From Amblyornis subalaris (taxonomy: Eukaryota > Chordata > Aves > Passeriformes > Ptilonorhynchidae), in the NCBI GenBank assembly GCA_018881555.1, contig JACAXG010000074.1, positions 1,123,081 through 1,187,080 of the forward strand: 64,000 bases of DNA. The letters run 5' to 3'. The position numbers and the translations under genes were made by a program. The notes under the pieces are model-generated. The model searched no databases. It was not told the DNA's origin and saw only the letters and a list, made by a program, of their open reading frames with translations. Shown one piece after another: positions 35,603 through 48,127 of this stretch; position 1 is the stretch's first letter; each line of letters starts with the position of its first letter.

Positions 35603-38600
35603 TTTCCATCCTATTGAACCCCAGGAACTTGGCAGTATCCGAACCACTGCGTTCTGTTCTGTTTGAATCCAACTGCTTGAACATAATATAGTGGAACACA
35701 ACCATTGAAATAAAACAAAGGATCAACCTGTTAGGGGAGAATTCAAACCAAACACCCCATAGTACCAGCCTGACCCTAAAGTTCTCATGGACATTTAAAA
35801 ACCCTCATTGACTCCGCATTATTGTTTGCAAAAAGCAATATTTTACTTTCAGTGATTTCAGTAGGGTTTGTTTTTGCCAATTTACAGTGCTACAGGGCTT
35901 ATTCAGACTCTGACCTTCTTCACCCATGGAGAGGGAGACTCCTTCGGGGAATGATGCAGTCCAGAACCTCAAGAGCTGCCCCAAATTGCACTCTGGAGGA
36001 TCTCCCTGCAGTGGTCAGCCCAGCAAGCTCAGGGGGATCAACTTCTCCAAGCCCAAATTAGCTTCCTAAATATTCCCTTATCATTTTCTTTTAGCTCTCT
36101 TAGAATCTTCAGGGTAACTTTTCTCATTAAATTTACTCTCTTTTATTCCTTTGGTAAAAACTGCCATTTCCTTCTTCTCCACTGCATTCCTTGCAAAAAC
36201 CAAATTAAACCCATGACTCCTTAAAAATGTTTTTCACTGTCACTGTACTGCAACAGACCTGTTAATGAACATAAATTAGCTCTGGGTATAACACTATTAA
36301 AATGAACTGCCCTCAGACAGCAATTTAGCTTGATTTATCGTGTACCTATTTGATACTTCAAACTACTTTGCAGCTGCTGGAGCCCGAGCCAGGTCGCATT
36401 GCATGCACCGAGTGCCTGGATGGCTCCAGGAAATGCCAAGGCATTATTTACACGCTCTCCTTAAAGCCAAGGACTGTGGTGGCTCCTGCAGGACCCAGGC
36501 TCTGCCGTGTGCAGCAGCACTGGCCCAGGGCTGGTGTTTGCAGTGACAGCACAGATGTTTTCCTGCAGCAGGAGCAGCCACGTGCTGCGGTGGCCGTGGG
36601 GACAGCAGGCTCCTCAGTGCTTCAGTTCTGTGAGCCCTTACACGAGGGGACAAACTGTGGTCCCATGCACAGCTCACCTAAGTAAATGGCACCTGCACTG
36701 ATCTTCCCAGCAGAGAGAAGGGTTTAACTCATTTGAGCATAACTAATTTTTTAAGAGGTTCCTGTGTGTTGAAGGTGGCGTTATTACTCATTTTATCAAC
36801 ACTTTGACAACCTGGTTTTATTTACCCATTTAATAAACAGGTGGCTTAGTGCTCTTGAGAGAGGATTGCTGAATTAAAACATACTTTTGTATGTTCCTAA
36901 TTACATGAATATGCAAAGGATGACACCTGTAAAAATGGGTAATCCCAATGTGCAAGGCACATCGGCAATGGTTGCACTTTGTTGCTTTTCCCTGGAAGAA
37001 GGAACATGAACAATGCCTCACATCTGAGGCACTCTGGGGTCCAGCCTCTGGTATTTTCCACACATTCCTACAGTAAACATTTTACACTTGATACATGGAG
37101 TTGCTGTTTACACATTCCATTTAAATATAATATTTGGAAATTACAAAAAACCCTATAGAGTTGCTTAGAAATATGTAGTTGAGATTTAAGTCACTGCCCA
37201 TAAAATGGTATGTTTGATGTTATGTTTACAGCAATACTATTAAAGCATATCTCAATGAAATCCTCTATGTCCCTGGCCTTTTCAGTCCAAATGAAAACAT
37301 ACATCTGTCAGTGCATTATTCTCCTTGACTTTATGGCAATCCCTAAAATGAGGGGAGCAAAGGAGAACTACAAATGGAAAGAGACCACAAGTCAGAAGTT
37401 GAAGGCATAGCAGCTGTAGGACAAACATCACAAGGAAACAGCCATGCCAAATGTTGGCATCCCTGGAAAAAAACAATGTGAAATTAGAAACCGATAGCTC
37501 CTGGTCTCTTTAAAAATAAACAAAGGAACAACAAACTTGCCATCGCTCAAACTCCCAGCTGTAGACTGAACAGCAATTTAAGCATGTTTTCAACTCACAC
37601 TTTAATAATGAATCAGTAACATCAACTTAGAGCTGATATATGTTGTGACAGCGAGCAAAACTGGCTGCTGATGTGAGTACAATATACCCTGCAAGTGTTT
37701 GGTCTTTATCATGTCAGATACAGTGCTTTACACTTACTAAAAAGGGAGGGCTGATTTTTTAATTTTAAGAAACACTAATGGAGGAGTTGTGCTATCACTG
37801 AAGCCAGTGGGAGTCACGAAGTTAATTAGACATGGATGAGATTGTATCCAGCCTCATTCATCCCACTTCATTTATTTTACTAGCAAAATATGGTCCTGAA
37901 ATGCACTATGAGCAAAAGACATACCTGAGAAAGCAATTTGGATTTTGTTTATGTGAACAGCACTACAAACTCATAAATCACCTTTGCAATCTACATGGGC
38001 CACTCAGTCCTGAGAGGGGAGGGCATGTCCTTCATATCAAGGACAAAGTGGGGATGTTGACTAGGACTTTAAAGGACAGTGGTACAACATGAGAGACTGA
38101 TCTGGGGCTGATGATACGAACAGAAACCTTCAAGTCCGAATGCTTGACAATCAGTAAATTGCCAAAGCTGACACAAGTAGCTGGGAGCAGAGTGGAGCTG
38201 GGAAGGTGCAGAGTCCTGGCTCTGGCCACAAGCCCATCCCAACTGAAATCTGACCAGCAGCTGTTTTGCAGAATACTCTTGCAGAAAAGCCAGTAGCATT
38301 AAGAAGAAAAAACATCTGCAACAAGCCAGAGTTCCCTCCCCACCAAGAGCTGCAAATTGAGCTGTGATCAAAGGCCTGTATTCTCTGCTAGCATCAGGAA
38401 CCACCCTGTGTACGTCCATGCCGAGATACCTTTATCTGAAAAACCAACACCTCACAAACTTCAATGTGGATCTTCAATTTTCCTGCTCATCAAATCAGAT
38501 ATGGCTGTTCCTGGAGGTTTGCTGTTATCATTGTCTCCTTGGGGAATGTTAATGGCTTTCCTTTGCTCCCTGGTCATTGAACAGACATCCCGTCCCAGCA

Positions 38601-39045
38601 GGAGCTCTCATGCCAAATCACAGATACTCAGTAAATTGCATTCTGCTTGCAGAAGCAATGTTTTGCAAGAATTATTAAAAGTTATAGTATCTTTTATCTT
38701 ATTAACCCTTAATAATTTTAGAAGANATTTCTCCACTACTTAAAAACATTCAAAATTCACACCACTAAGTTGCAGAGTCGTCAGCACAATTTACCTGGAA
38801 TTAGTGTTCCATTATACTTGTTCAGACAGTGTCCATATTCCAAACACGCATCCAAACCCCAAAGAAAGTAAAAAAAGGCACATAAACATTAAATANTTGT
38901 AGAAACATAATCTGATATAAACAAGCAAACACACTGCTGCAACTATAAATTACAAAAAGAAACATAGAAACTAAGCAAAAAATGCAAAAAGCAACTCTAT
39001 TTATACATGTGCAAATCAACTTGCATATATGAAATAAATGAGGTT

Positions 39046-39051
39046 TTTATT
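39046..39051 (-). terminator. MGAT5: Candidate proximal poly(A) signal of MGAT5
   Basis: AATAAA on the minus strand, about 3.5 kb after the MGAT5 stop, in a very AT-rich block (about 38740-39320). It could end a shorter UTR isoform. Downstream context is unremarkable. Confidence 0.25.
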
Positions 39052-41217
39052 GGCATTTTTAAACAGTGTGTATTTACCAACTTTACCTTTCAAAGGCAAG
39101 CCTTTTATGTTAATTTTAATAAATATGTAAATGCTTCTCTCAAGTTTTCTAATCCCGTAGGAACAAGATTTTTGAAAAAAACTAGGTCACATACAAAAAT
39201 ACAAAATTTTAAAACAAAGAATGTCTTGATATGAGAGATATGTTTAAAAGCTTGTAAAATGGTCTTGTATTCAACTCTCGACATTTTTTTCCCGTCAATC
39301 GCAGATCAATATATTCAAATGCAGTCATGCAAAAACCTGACTTCTGAGCAAAGGAAGCTGCAAGCTCTACTGTCAGACTGAAAACAGCAGCACAGTCCCA
39401 TCTCTGATGGCCTTGCTTAAGTGCAAGAACTGGACTACACCTTTATTCTTTAATTAGGAAACAAANTAGTCGTGGACCTCGGACGGAAGGCTGCCCGCTA
39501 TCCTGAAATGTGGATATATATTATAGGTTTTAGTAAATAATTCAAACTTTTCAATAGTCCCACATGGATTTGCCTGAGTGTTTATCTGCAGAAGGATTCA
39601 CTTATTTATCACTGCACGAGGGAACACGGCTGTGTGACGGGGAGCGTGTATGGAGCTTGGTGAGCAATGGTTAGAGTCTATGCACTTACAGTTCTCATAT
39701 GATAGTCTCCTTTGACAGAAATATACACTGAAGCTGGTCTTGATTCTTTTTTCTTTNAGATTAATGAGTCTTCTCTATAGGATTCAGTGGAAATAAGATC
39801 AGAGACCACTGACTGAAGCCAATTCAGGTGTTCTGTCCCTGGCTGAAACGCAAGCGGCGTCGGTGCTGCTGTTTCATTTTGGCCAGAATGCAGTGACTCA
39901 GTTCAGCAGACTAGAAACAGTGCTACAGCATGAAAAAACAGAGCTTATAATAAACTCTCCCTGCTGTGGTAAAGGCAAACTTAGCATTGAGCAAAGCACT
40001 AGACCAGAAGATCTTGTAATAACAAATACCAAACCCCTCCCATCTTTAAAGGTTTAGAGGCAAAATCAAATGCAGTGTGTATTGCCATGTGGGCCATACA
40101 GCAGGGGGAACCAAGCAAATATGTATTTACAGCATAGAATTACACTACAGCAAACCCCACGTGGTTTGCATTCTGTAAGTGCACACGCACGAATCTTTGT
40201 TTCCAACATAATTCTGTGATATGCCAGTCCCAACTAAATTCCTGCCTGAAGAACCTCAGGCTGAACTGAAGACAAGTCCTGCTGTTGCCTTTACTTTCAG
40301 CCCCAGCTGGAAGTTCACACACTGTGATACGCAGGATTTTCTAGTTGCACAAATATGCACAGGTATGTGGGGATATTTTATACAGATACAGAATGAATTG
40401 TTGCACCTGCTCAGACCCATTTCCAATCATCCTCTCCCAGCTTTTCCAGGGTAGTAAAACTATTGCGAACTATATTTGTGCTGACTGAAGCAAATGCTGA
40501 GCTATGGCAACAGGAGGGATTTTCATACTGGTTTGCGTTTGTTTTCTTTTCATACGAAAGGTTTGCCTCCCATTAGAGAGCCCAGCTGTTCTGTTTCTGG
40601 AAAATTACTCTAAAATACAGCAGATTTTCACATCATCAAACCCAGATCCTGGTGACCCTGCTGTTCAGCAGCTCCCACAGACCCTTTCTGGATACTCAAC
40701 AACCTCCCAGGATTAGGCTCCTGTGTCAGGAGTGTTGAGGCAGGAAACCAAATGTTTGAAAAGGCTCATTCACTGCTTTTAAATTGAAAGGTAAAATGTA
40801 TACCGCTCTGGAGAATTTATCCCTGGTGAAATAGCATCTCCCTTGCTTGGTCTTTGGTAGGTCACTAAATCCATCAATATTCCCACACAGATAATGAATG
40901 CTGCTTAGAAGAAAAATCTGAACCAACCAGATATGTCCAAGAAAGGAAAATGTAAATTATCTATGCCTTTCATTACTACCTGGTAAACTTTATGAAAATA
41001 ATAATTGTGCTGATTTGAGTTTTTATCCCAGCATGGTGAGAGCATGTCCAAATTCCAAACCTGCAGACTCTGACTGCAGATTTGTTTCTCATTACTCTTA
41101 GCATGTAACTTCCTGACTAAAAATGGTGCTGTCAAGCATGTCACCTTCTGCTGAAAGCAACAAAAATTACCTCTATAAAAAGAAGGCAGTTTAGAAGAGT
41201 TAACTTCCACATCTAAT

Positions 41218-41231
41218 AAAAAAAAAAAAAA
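41218..41231. repeat. A homopolymer, 14 nt
   Basis: Uninterrupted A run in the proposed MGAT5 3'UTR (U run in the transcript). Confidence 0.7.
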
Positions 41232-41882
41232 TTTGATTTGAATTCTGAACTCTTGAATTGTTTTCTTCTAAATTTGTAATTGGTGTGCCTGCTAAAAAAA
41301 AAAGGGAAAAATAAACAAACAGCCCCTTAAAACCAGAAAAACAGTCAAAGAACCCATGAGGATTGTTTAATTATTTTCTTTGCAGTACTTTTTCTCCTCT
41401 TACTTGTTCTTTAGAAAAAATTTCTCTTTAAAAACCTAGCTATTTATGAAGACATTTTACATTTCTACCATACAATAATTATAGTTAGCTTAGTTTAACC
41501 TTTCTATGTCATTCAGCAACACTTTAACTACTGGAAGCCGTAGCAAACTGAGGCTCTAACAATAATATTGCTCCAATGATGCTGAATACTTTTTGCTTCA
41601 CACAGTATTTCTAGTAGACAGACTACAACAGAAGCATGGGCAAATTCCGAGGATTACTCTCTAAATGGGACCAGTAAACTGTGATGAGTCCATTCCAAAA
41701 ATGGTAGCATGTTCTTGTAGCTTTTCCACACTGAAGAATGCCACAACCCCAGTGAGCTATGCAGTCATCAAGATGTGTCACACACTGGCAACTGCCTATT
41801 TGCTCATTTGTGACACTGCTAGGCTGCTCTGATGCAGCAGCTGTGATGCAGACAATACCTTGCTGTTTACAAAGATTTAATT

Positions 41883-41924
41883 AAAAAAAAACAAAACAAA
41901 AAAAAAAAAAAAAACAAAAAAAAA
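41883..41924. repeat. A-rich tract with interspersed C
   Basis: (A)n blocks separated by single C, about 42 nt, in the proposed MGAT5 3'UTR about 600 nt after the stop codon. The transcript would carry a long U-rich tract here. Confidence 0.75.
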
Positions 41925-42514
41925 GAACTGGGCCCAAATAACCCAATAACAGAGTACAGAGCTCTCTCATGATTCCAAGTTCTTGTGAAGTAAACCACTT
42001 TGTAGCCATTCAAGCCAAAGCTGTACCCAAACCAGTGCACCTTGAATAAAATGTTAGTCCTCCTTCCCCAGCACCCCCTCCCTCAAGCACACTTTTTTCA
42101 ATTTCCTACTGGAATGAAGTTGAGATCCTTTAGCTAACCACAATGGGGGATGGCCTAACTCATTAAAAAAATAGAAAGCACTTCACCCAAACAACAAAAA
42201 ACAGAAGTTTGATGGGTCTGGAAATTTTCTACAAACTATTCTGTGCAGTTATCTTCAAATCACTGTCGAACATGGAACTTGTTTCTCTTCGCAAACAGGT
42301 GAAGGAATCCGAGGAGTTACACTGCAAACGTCCTTACAGGGAGAAAAGGTCAGTTAGCTGTTTATCATGAATCCCTCCTCTCTTAGTAGATAATTCTGCC
42401 CAGCAATGATAGCTCTGCCTGCAGCGAAAACCTGGACAAAAGTGCAGGAAGTAATAAGTAGCTCCTCTCCAAACTACTCACATTTGTCCCCAGCTCGGAG
42501 CAGCCCTGCTGCTG

Positions 42515-42713
42515 CTATAGGCAGTCCTTGCAAAGCGCCACCTGCCCCTTGATGTAGTCCCTGCAGGGGCAGATCCTTCTGTGGGTGGGGTGGGAGCCAG
42601 CACAGCTGAACAGTAACAGGTCACCTTGGAAAACACAGTGCTTCCTCCTTCCATCAAAAGAGGGGACCANGATATCGTTTGCAGACTCCATGGTGAGACA
42701 TTCGATATTATGC
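42515..42713 (-). CDS. MGAT5: MGAT5 terminal coding exon and stop
   Basis: The acceptor reads tttgctttttag|G. The first base completes an Arg codon, followed by 65 residues and a TAG stop at 42515-42517. The conserved part includes VPSFD, KHCVFQGDLLLFSCAG and ICPCRDYIKGQVALCKDCL. The cysteines are expected to form the disulfide-rich C-terminal cap of the lumenal domain. The first dozen residues (HNIECLTMESAND) differ clearly from the human KYKVTCQSSELAK, although spacing and the Cys are kept. An ambiguous base at 42670 falls at the first position of a Leu codon (NTG). A C/T difference there would be silent. Confidence 0.97.
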
Positions 42714-43917
42714 CTAAAAAGCAAAGCACGTGATCTAAATCGCACTGGGGTTTACAGGGGTTTGGTANAGTTTTCATCCTTCCTGGCTAAAAAGAGAAGA
42801 AACTGTTGTATTAGATCCTAAATCCAGTGCATTTACAATTGCAGCTTTCCAGAACATGACTTTCTTCTCTCCCGTGCAGATTCTCTCTGCAGAGGGCAGT
42901 GCAGCCTTTACAGCCTTACTGTTTCCTAGAGATTAATGAAAGAAGTTAAAGAAGGGAAAAAANGCTTTTGACTGTTCCCCAAACCCTAATATTTAAACAC
43001 ACCATGGATTTTCAGTAGGACAAACTCAAATTATCCGAAATCAGGGGATATTCTTTTTGATTTCAGGAGGGCTTTCCCCCAGGGAAGCCCCACAGAGTCA
43101 GGCAGCCCCAGGCAAGATGAGGGATGCTGCTGCTGGGCTACAGTGGGAGCAGGATTTGGTGGTCCAAGGAACCAGGCAGCACCAGCCAGCTGGAAAATGA
43201 AAAATGCCAGTTGCCATTTTCTGACCACAAAGCTTAAGCACAAGGGTAGCAATTCCAGCAGAGCCTTGTTTTTCACTTATTCTGGAAACACTGTTAACTT
43301 TCAGCANTTAACAGAGGGTTTTTTCCACAGGATTATGACTTTGTCTAGACAGCTAGAAAAGAAGCCTGACAAAGTTTTTATATGAGCTGCTTCTGAACTC
43401 CACTGGAAATTACAACTTTTCAAACAAAATACAAACCCAAAAATCTTCTACAATGTAATTTAGCAAAAAGTGGGGACAGAAAACCTGGAAAGCAGATTCC
43501 CTAGCAGCCATTTGTGGGAGCCTGGCTTTGAGAGCTTTGTTCTCGTTTTGAAACGAACACAGACACATTTCCAAAGAGACAGCACCTGAAAGCAATGTTC
43601 CTTTCCTTAATGCATGGCTGGTGAGTTTTATCCATCAGCACCAACACTGGGTGTTGATGCACAAGGGTTCACAAGTCTTTACCCAGNACAATAGTGAGAG
43701 AAGGTTTTGGGCCCCCTGTGCTCCTGGCTTGGTGCTCTCAGCACAGTCACCNCTGCCTGCATTCCACAGAGCACTGCCAGTGCCCACACTCACAGCTTGC
43801 TGCAGCCAAACACAGCTTCTCTCCCCACCTCCCCTTCTCAGCTTAAATTTCAAATGTGGTAAAAACCAGTGCAATAAAAAAGAGACCAAATAACATATTT
43901 GTGCTGTAAGTACTTAC
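42714..43917 (-). other. MGAT5: MGAT5 last intron, 1.2 kb
   Basis: The intron has a GTAAGTA donor and a TTTTTAG acceptor. I see no exon or recognised repeat. Small open frames around 43000-43900 lack family signatures. Confidence 0.85.
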
Positions 43918-44075
43918 CTAAGCAGAGCTTTGTCCTTGTTAAGATGCTGGAAGAAGGAAGGCTCACAGATGAGCTGGCTTTCCTGACAAACTTGCTTACA
44001 GGATTTTCCAGGTTCAGCAATTTTTACTTGAAGGGCACTTAATGGGGGCCACATCACCTGCCCGTGACAGAAATC
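43918..44075 (-). CDS. MGAT5: MGAT5 coding exon, penultimate
   Basis: This 158-nt exon lies between a ctgcag acceptor and the donor CTTAG|GTAAGTA. It encodes 52 residues, from DFCHGQVMWPPLSALQVKIA through SCKQVCQESQLICEPSFFQ to NKDKALL, plus two bases of an Arg codon. The four cysteines are conserved with human MGAT5, where they sit in the C-terminal region outside the core Rossmann folds. It starts in phase 0. A longer reading frame upstream of the acceptor (to 44207) is intron read-through. Confidence 0.97.
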
Positions 44076-47000
44076 CTGCAGTGACAGATCATAGTTTATT
44101 ATGATGTGTTCAGTGCCTTGGCAGCAATTTTCTCCATTAGTAAAATAAGTGACTATCACCCAAACAATCATTTTGCAGCTCATTTTGGTTGTGTTAAAAT
44201 CAATCATTTAGGCACATTTAAAAAGTATATTTAATCCTTAGCAGCAGGAAATTACTACCTTTGATTACTACTTGAAATGCAGTAGTATCATTCTTTCCAA
44301 AGCAGCTTCTTTCCTATCTTTACCTTTTTAAATTTATCATAAGCAACTCTAACTACTCTCTTTCCTTTCACACACCCAACCCATTTTGGCTGTCTCAGAC
44401 TCTTTTTTCACTACCTCAGTGCAGGCAGAACTATTTTCGTAACAGCACAAATAGGAGGAAGCTCTGGTGGGAGAAGAATTCCAGAGGCCAGTTACCCTGT
44501 AGGGTAATGTCTCAAGTGGCCAGTGTGGAGAGAATCATGTGGAAAGGATGTGGGGACAGTGCTGTGGAGTGAGCTGAACTCATAAAAAACCTGAGGATTT
44601 CTATAAAGCAACCAGGATTCAGAGATTTCGTTTGCTCTTCTTGGTGGAACTGCTGCTAGTTAAAGTGCTCTCCCAATACTGAAAAAACCTGGCTGTAAAT
44701 AATGCCTGCAGCCAAGTGTCACCACAGTGGGAAGAGGGAAGAAACCATACCTGAACACACCTGATAGTGAAAACTATTAAAAGACAAGCTTCTATGGTCT
44801 TGACATTTAAAATGAGAAAAAGCAAAGAGAGTTTTCATCACTGGGTTTATATAACATTTCACAATACTCAGACTGTATTTTAACATTTGGCAACTCTNGT
44901 CAAAAAAGGTGATCAAACAATTTGGGCCTCGTCCATCATGGTTTTCCCTGGACAAAACCAAAACTTGTATGAACAGGTCCCTCACTGTGACCCAAAGCCC
45001 CCAAATCATTTACCAGTTCTCAATATCCGTTTGAGCTTTTTTTTATTCNGTTTAGATTTCCTCTGCTGAAGGAGGAAGTTCTCACGCTTCCAGGTCTAAC
45101 CATAAGTTTAATGTTATACAATCACAAATCACAGAATATCATGAGTTGTCAAAGGAGCATCCTTCATCTGTCTTTTCTTGCTCTTGGGTGAACGTTCTCA
45201 CTCCCCTCACCAAGCTCTGGGGCTCAGCTGACCCTCTGCTGAGCCAAGTCAGTTTTCTAACCTAGTAGAGCCCTGCCCCAAACATTTTCTGCTGGGTTAT
45301 CAAGTTCTCTGCTTGGCCACATCTTTCAAAGTCAGCCTGTCTGTTCCATCAGCCCAGCCTGCCTCATCCAACAGCTCCCAGATTTGCAGCAGGGAATCCC
45401 TGCTGCTTCGGCTGCGGATGCCTGGCTGCTCCTTTGATGGCAGTGCCAAAACTGAAGCAGTCCCACCCTCTGGTTCCCGGCCCATGCTGCTGCTTTGCAG
45501 AGCAGACACAACTGTGTGTGCAGCCACAGAGCAAACAGGATGAGGGGATGGATTCAGCAGATGGNAGGGATGCACCAAACAGCCATGCTGGGCTGCTGGC
45601 AGCGGCAGGGCACAGGCAGGACGGAGCAGCTCAGAGAGAAAGCTGATTTAACCCAGCTGAAGGNGGCACTGCTGAGTGTGAAACCACAGCTCCCAGCAGT
45701 TCTCTTACGTCAGACTTCATAAAGAGCTTCAGCCCAGCTGTTGGATCTGAAGGTTTGGGGAATTCACTAAACCTTTCTTGTGAACATTGTCCTCCCTCCN
45801 GACCCTAAGCCAAGGCCCCAGAAGGGGAACTCCAGACAGCTCCTTTAAATCCTACAGTTTCACTGTCCATAGAGTGACTAGCGGGAGGGTGTATTTGGCC
45901 CCATTCCCTTCACACTCAAACATCCCTTGAAGACCACACTGTCATGGTCAATGCACCCCACAGCCTCTGAACCAGATCAACTCTTTGTTCCAGCATCTTT
46001 GTTCCTGTTTCAAGCTTGTGCTGCATTCTCGGTTCTGCCTGACTCCACCACAAACTCATCAAAATAAGGTCTCAACCTTTAGTTTTGCTTCATCTGACAT
46101 ATTAATCAGGTGAAGTGCTAAGCACATGCAGCTAAAAATCATGCTTGAGCATCCTGGGAGCTGTGAAACACCACCAGCTTTTGACAATTAGTCAAAGCAA
46201 GGAACAAAATTNCAATACTCTCTTGATTTCTGAGAAGCACAAGGTAGGGCTTAGCCCTCGGGGGAGGGCCGCAGGGAAGAGACAGGTTTAAGCCACAGGT
46301 GCCACCTCTAGATTGTCTCTTTTTGTATCTTACACTGAGCTCCAAGTCTTCCTGATTGACAAAAACCTCCCAATTATAGCTAACTTGGGTAGAAGAATCA
46401 AAAGCAGCAGAGATGCTTTCACAAGTTATATCAACAATACAGCAGCAAAAAGCTTAAAGTGTTTATTGGCAGGAAAATGGAAACAGCTATGCTGTGTTAA
46501 CTGCCCTTCTGACCTGGAGCTGTGTTACTCTTTATGACTGTCTTTAATACCACCCACCTTCAGAAATACAAGCACAGACACATGTCCAGCACCCTTGAAA
46601 GAAATCCTGGCAATTAAACGACACATCAGAGATAAAGGTTATTCCTATCTCTCTTCTGCAGCAGCCAGAACAAAAGGCAGAGCTGGCTACTGCAACAGAT
46701 CTGGCTTGGGCAGAAGTCCAAGCAAACAGAGTTTCTAGAAACCAGGATCCCATGTACATCTCTGCAGTNTATTACTCCAACTCAACATCTGCTNCTGCTC
46801 TCAGCTGGCAGTAATGCACAGGGACCAAAAGTCCTTTTAAGTAACTGGTTTCCAAACCATTTAAGGCTTTATTGATTGAAACTAAATACTCGAAAAATCT
46901 GCCCAGAGGGTGCAGCCCAACTGCAATCCTACCAAAAGGTACCTCTGTATTTAGGTGATCCTTCACGATCCAAAGCTTTTTTTGTGTGTACACAGTTAAG

Positions 47001-47171
47001 GAAGTCACATCCACACTGNAAGATTACTTTGCCTTTCTGCTTTTATGTAACACCAAGGTCTGCACAGTTACTATTTCTACTTGGACAGCAACAATATTGA
47101 GAAGCTTTAAAATGGAGAAGGCCCTCCCTTTCCAACATCAACCAAGAGTCATTCACAATTAAAGTTCATAC
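44076..47171 (-). other. MGAT5: MGAT5 intron, 3.1 kb
   Basis: No exon was recognised. A short piece at about 45119-45170 resembles the antisense start of a CR1 tail. The segment 45300-45720 is relatively GC-rich with overlapping open frames on both strands that look like chance. Confidence 0.8.
45119..45170 (-). repeat. Possible short CR1 tail remnant
   Basis: ACAATCACAAATCACAGAAT followed by ATCATGAGTTGTCAAAGGAG resembles the start of an antisense CR1 tail (CAGAATATCCTGAGTTGGAA type). Only about 50 bp align by eye, so the call is tentative. Confidence 0.35.
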
Positions 47172-47246
47172 CTGTTTTTCAATGAAGGCGTTCATCCTCT
47201 GGAGCATTCCCTCACAGGTAAACTCATAGGGCAAATAAGGGTCAAT
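47172..47246 (-). CDS. MGAT5: MGAT5 coding exon of 25 codons
   Basis: The exon is 75 nt in phase 0 on both sides, with acceptor ctccacag and donor CAG|GTATGAA. It encodes IDPYLPYEFTCEGMLQRMNA followed by FIEKQ, nearly the same as the human segment IEPYMPYEFTCEGMLQRINA. It is too short to stand out as an open frame and was found by matching the expected protein order between its neighbours. With this exon the protein reads through without a gap from ILNQK to DFCHG. Confidence 0.96.
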
Positions 47247-48010
47247 CTGTGGAGATAATGGGTTAAGGTTAGAGGGGGTTTTGTGGTGGGCTGTGTGGCA
47301 GCAGCTTCTGTTCCAAATACTCCATTATAGCTCAAGTAGCAATGATAAATACAAATAAACTCACTAACAAATCATAATTTTACAAAACCATCAGCAATTT
47401 AAGCTGATTTTTCCTCTTTTTTGAAGGCAATCAGAGTTACTCCTTGACTATCTTTAAGGAAACTCAGGGTACACTGCAAAGTGGCAGATGTAAAGCTAGC
47501 CTGAGACCCTATGGGATTCCAGAGCTCCCATTTTAAGTAAGTTTCAGTTCTGAAGTGACAAAAAAGAATGTGATATATTTGAAAATTGCTTTAAACTTTT
47601 TTCCCCCCTTGAGGTGCCCTTATTACCATTCTACACCATAAGTGCACAAGCACTTCTGTGGGAATGTCAAGGCTACAAACTCAGAGTTGAGCAACGAAGT
47701 CTGCAATGCTCTAAGAATCAACAATGAAACTTCCTCACTGAACGCACAGGAAACACAGATTGCTGTATAATTCACATGTGAAATTCTCATTTCTATACAA
47801 ATTCACCCACTCATTTTTTTTCCAGTAAAAACCTGACATATCCAGTACTAAAACACAATAATTTAGATACCACAGATATGTAAAAAACAATTTTTTCTTC
47901 AATATCCTACCAAAGTGCAGCACACATTAGACTAACATTAGGAGGCACTCTATGAGCAGTACACACTACACCCTCAAGTGCTCATAGCAAATTGAGGATA
48001 CATTTCTCAC
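47247..48010 (-). other. MGAT5: MGAT5 intron, 0.8 kb
   Basis: Short AT-rich intron between a GTGAGA donor and a ctccacag acceptor. Nothing else was seen. Confidence 0.85.
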
Positions 48011-48127
48011 CTTCTGATTCAAAATCGATTTCACAGCCTTCTCAACCTCGGAAAGATCGTTGATGTCCACAGTCCAGACATGAGGCTTCCCAATGTAAAC
48101 TTCAGCATAGGGATGCTGAGATGTCAG
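48011..48127 (-). CDS. MGAT5: MGAT5 coding exon of 39 codons
   Basis: The 117-nt exon is symmetric (phase 0-0), with acceptor tcttcccttcag and donor AAG|GTGAGA. It encodes LTSQHPYAEVYIGKPHVWTV followed by DINDLSEVEKAVKSILNQK. The first half is almost invariant against human MGAT5 (LTSQHPYAEVFIGRPHVWTV), while the helix after it (LSEVEKAVKS) carries several conservative changes. The segment belongs to the C-terminal Rossmann lobe of the GT-B fold. It lacks a methionine start, so it must be recognised by homology. Confidence 0.97.

Larger units (their letters stand above)
35481..42514 (-). other. MGAT5: MGAT5 3'UTR (proposed long form)
   Basis: Starting at the MGAT5 stop on the minus strand, I find no further coding exon down to 35.5 kb. 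The best minus-strand poly(A) site is at 35484-35489. The stretch is AT-rich, with A-rich tracts on the plus strand (U-rich in the transcript) at 35577-35602, 41218-41231 and 41883-41924, and several weaker AATAAA hexamers (for example 39046-39051 and 39442-39447). A 7 kb UTR is plausible for a mammalian-type MGAT5 transcript, but the end point is a guess without cDNA. Confidence 0.4.

Noticed and set aside
44076..44207. Apparent N-terminal extension of the penultimate MGAT5 exon
   Set aside because: The frame runs upstream through a clear ctgcag acceptor. The previous exon at 47172-47246 joins exactly at the acceptor, so the extension is intron.
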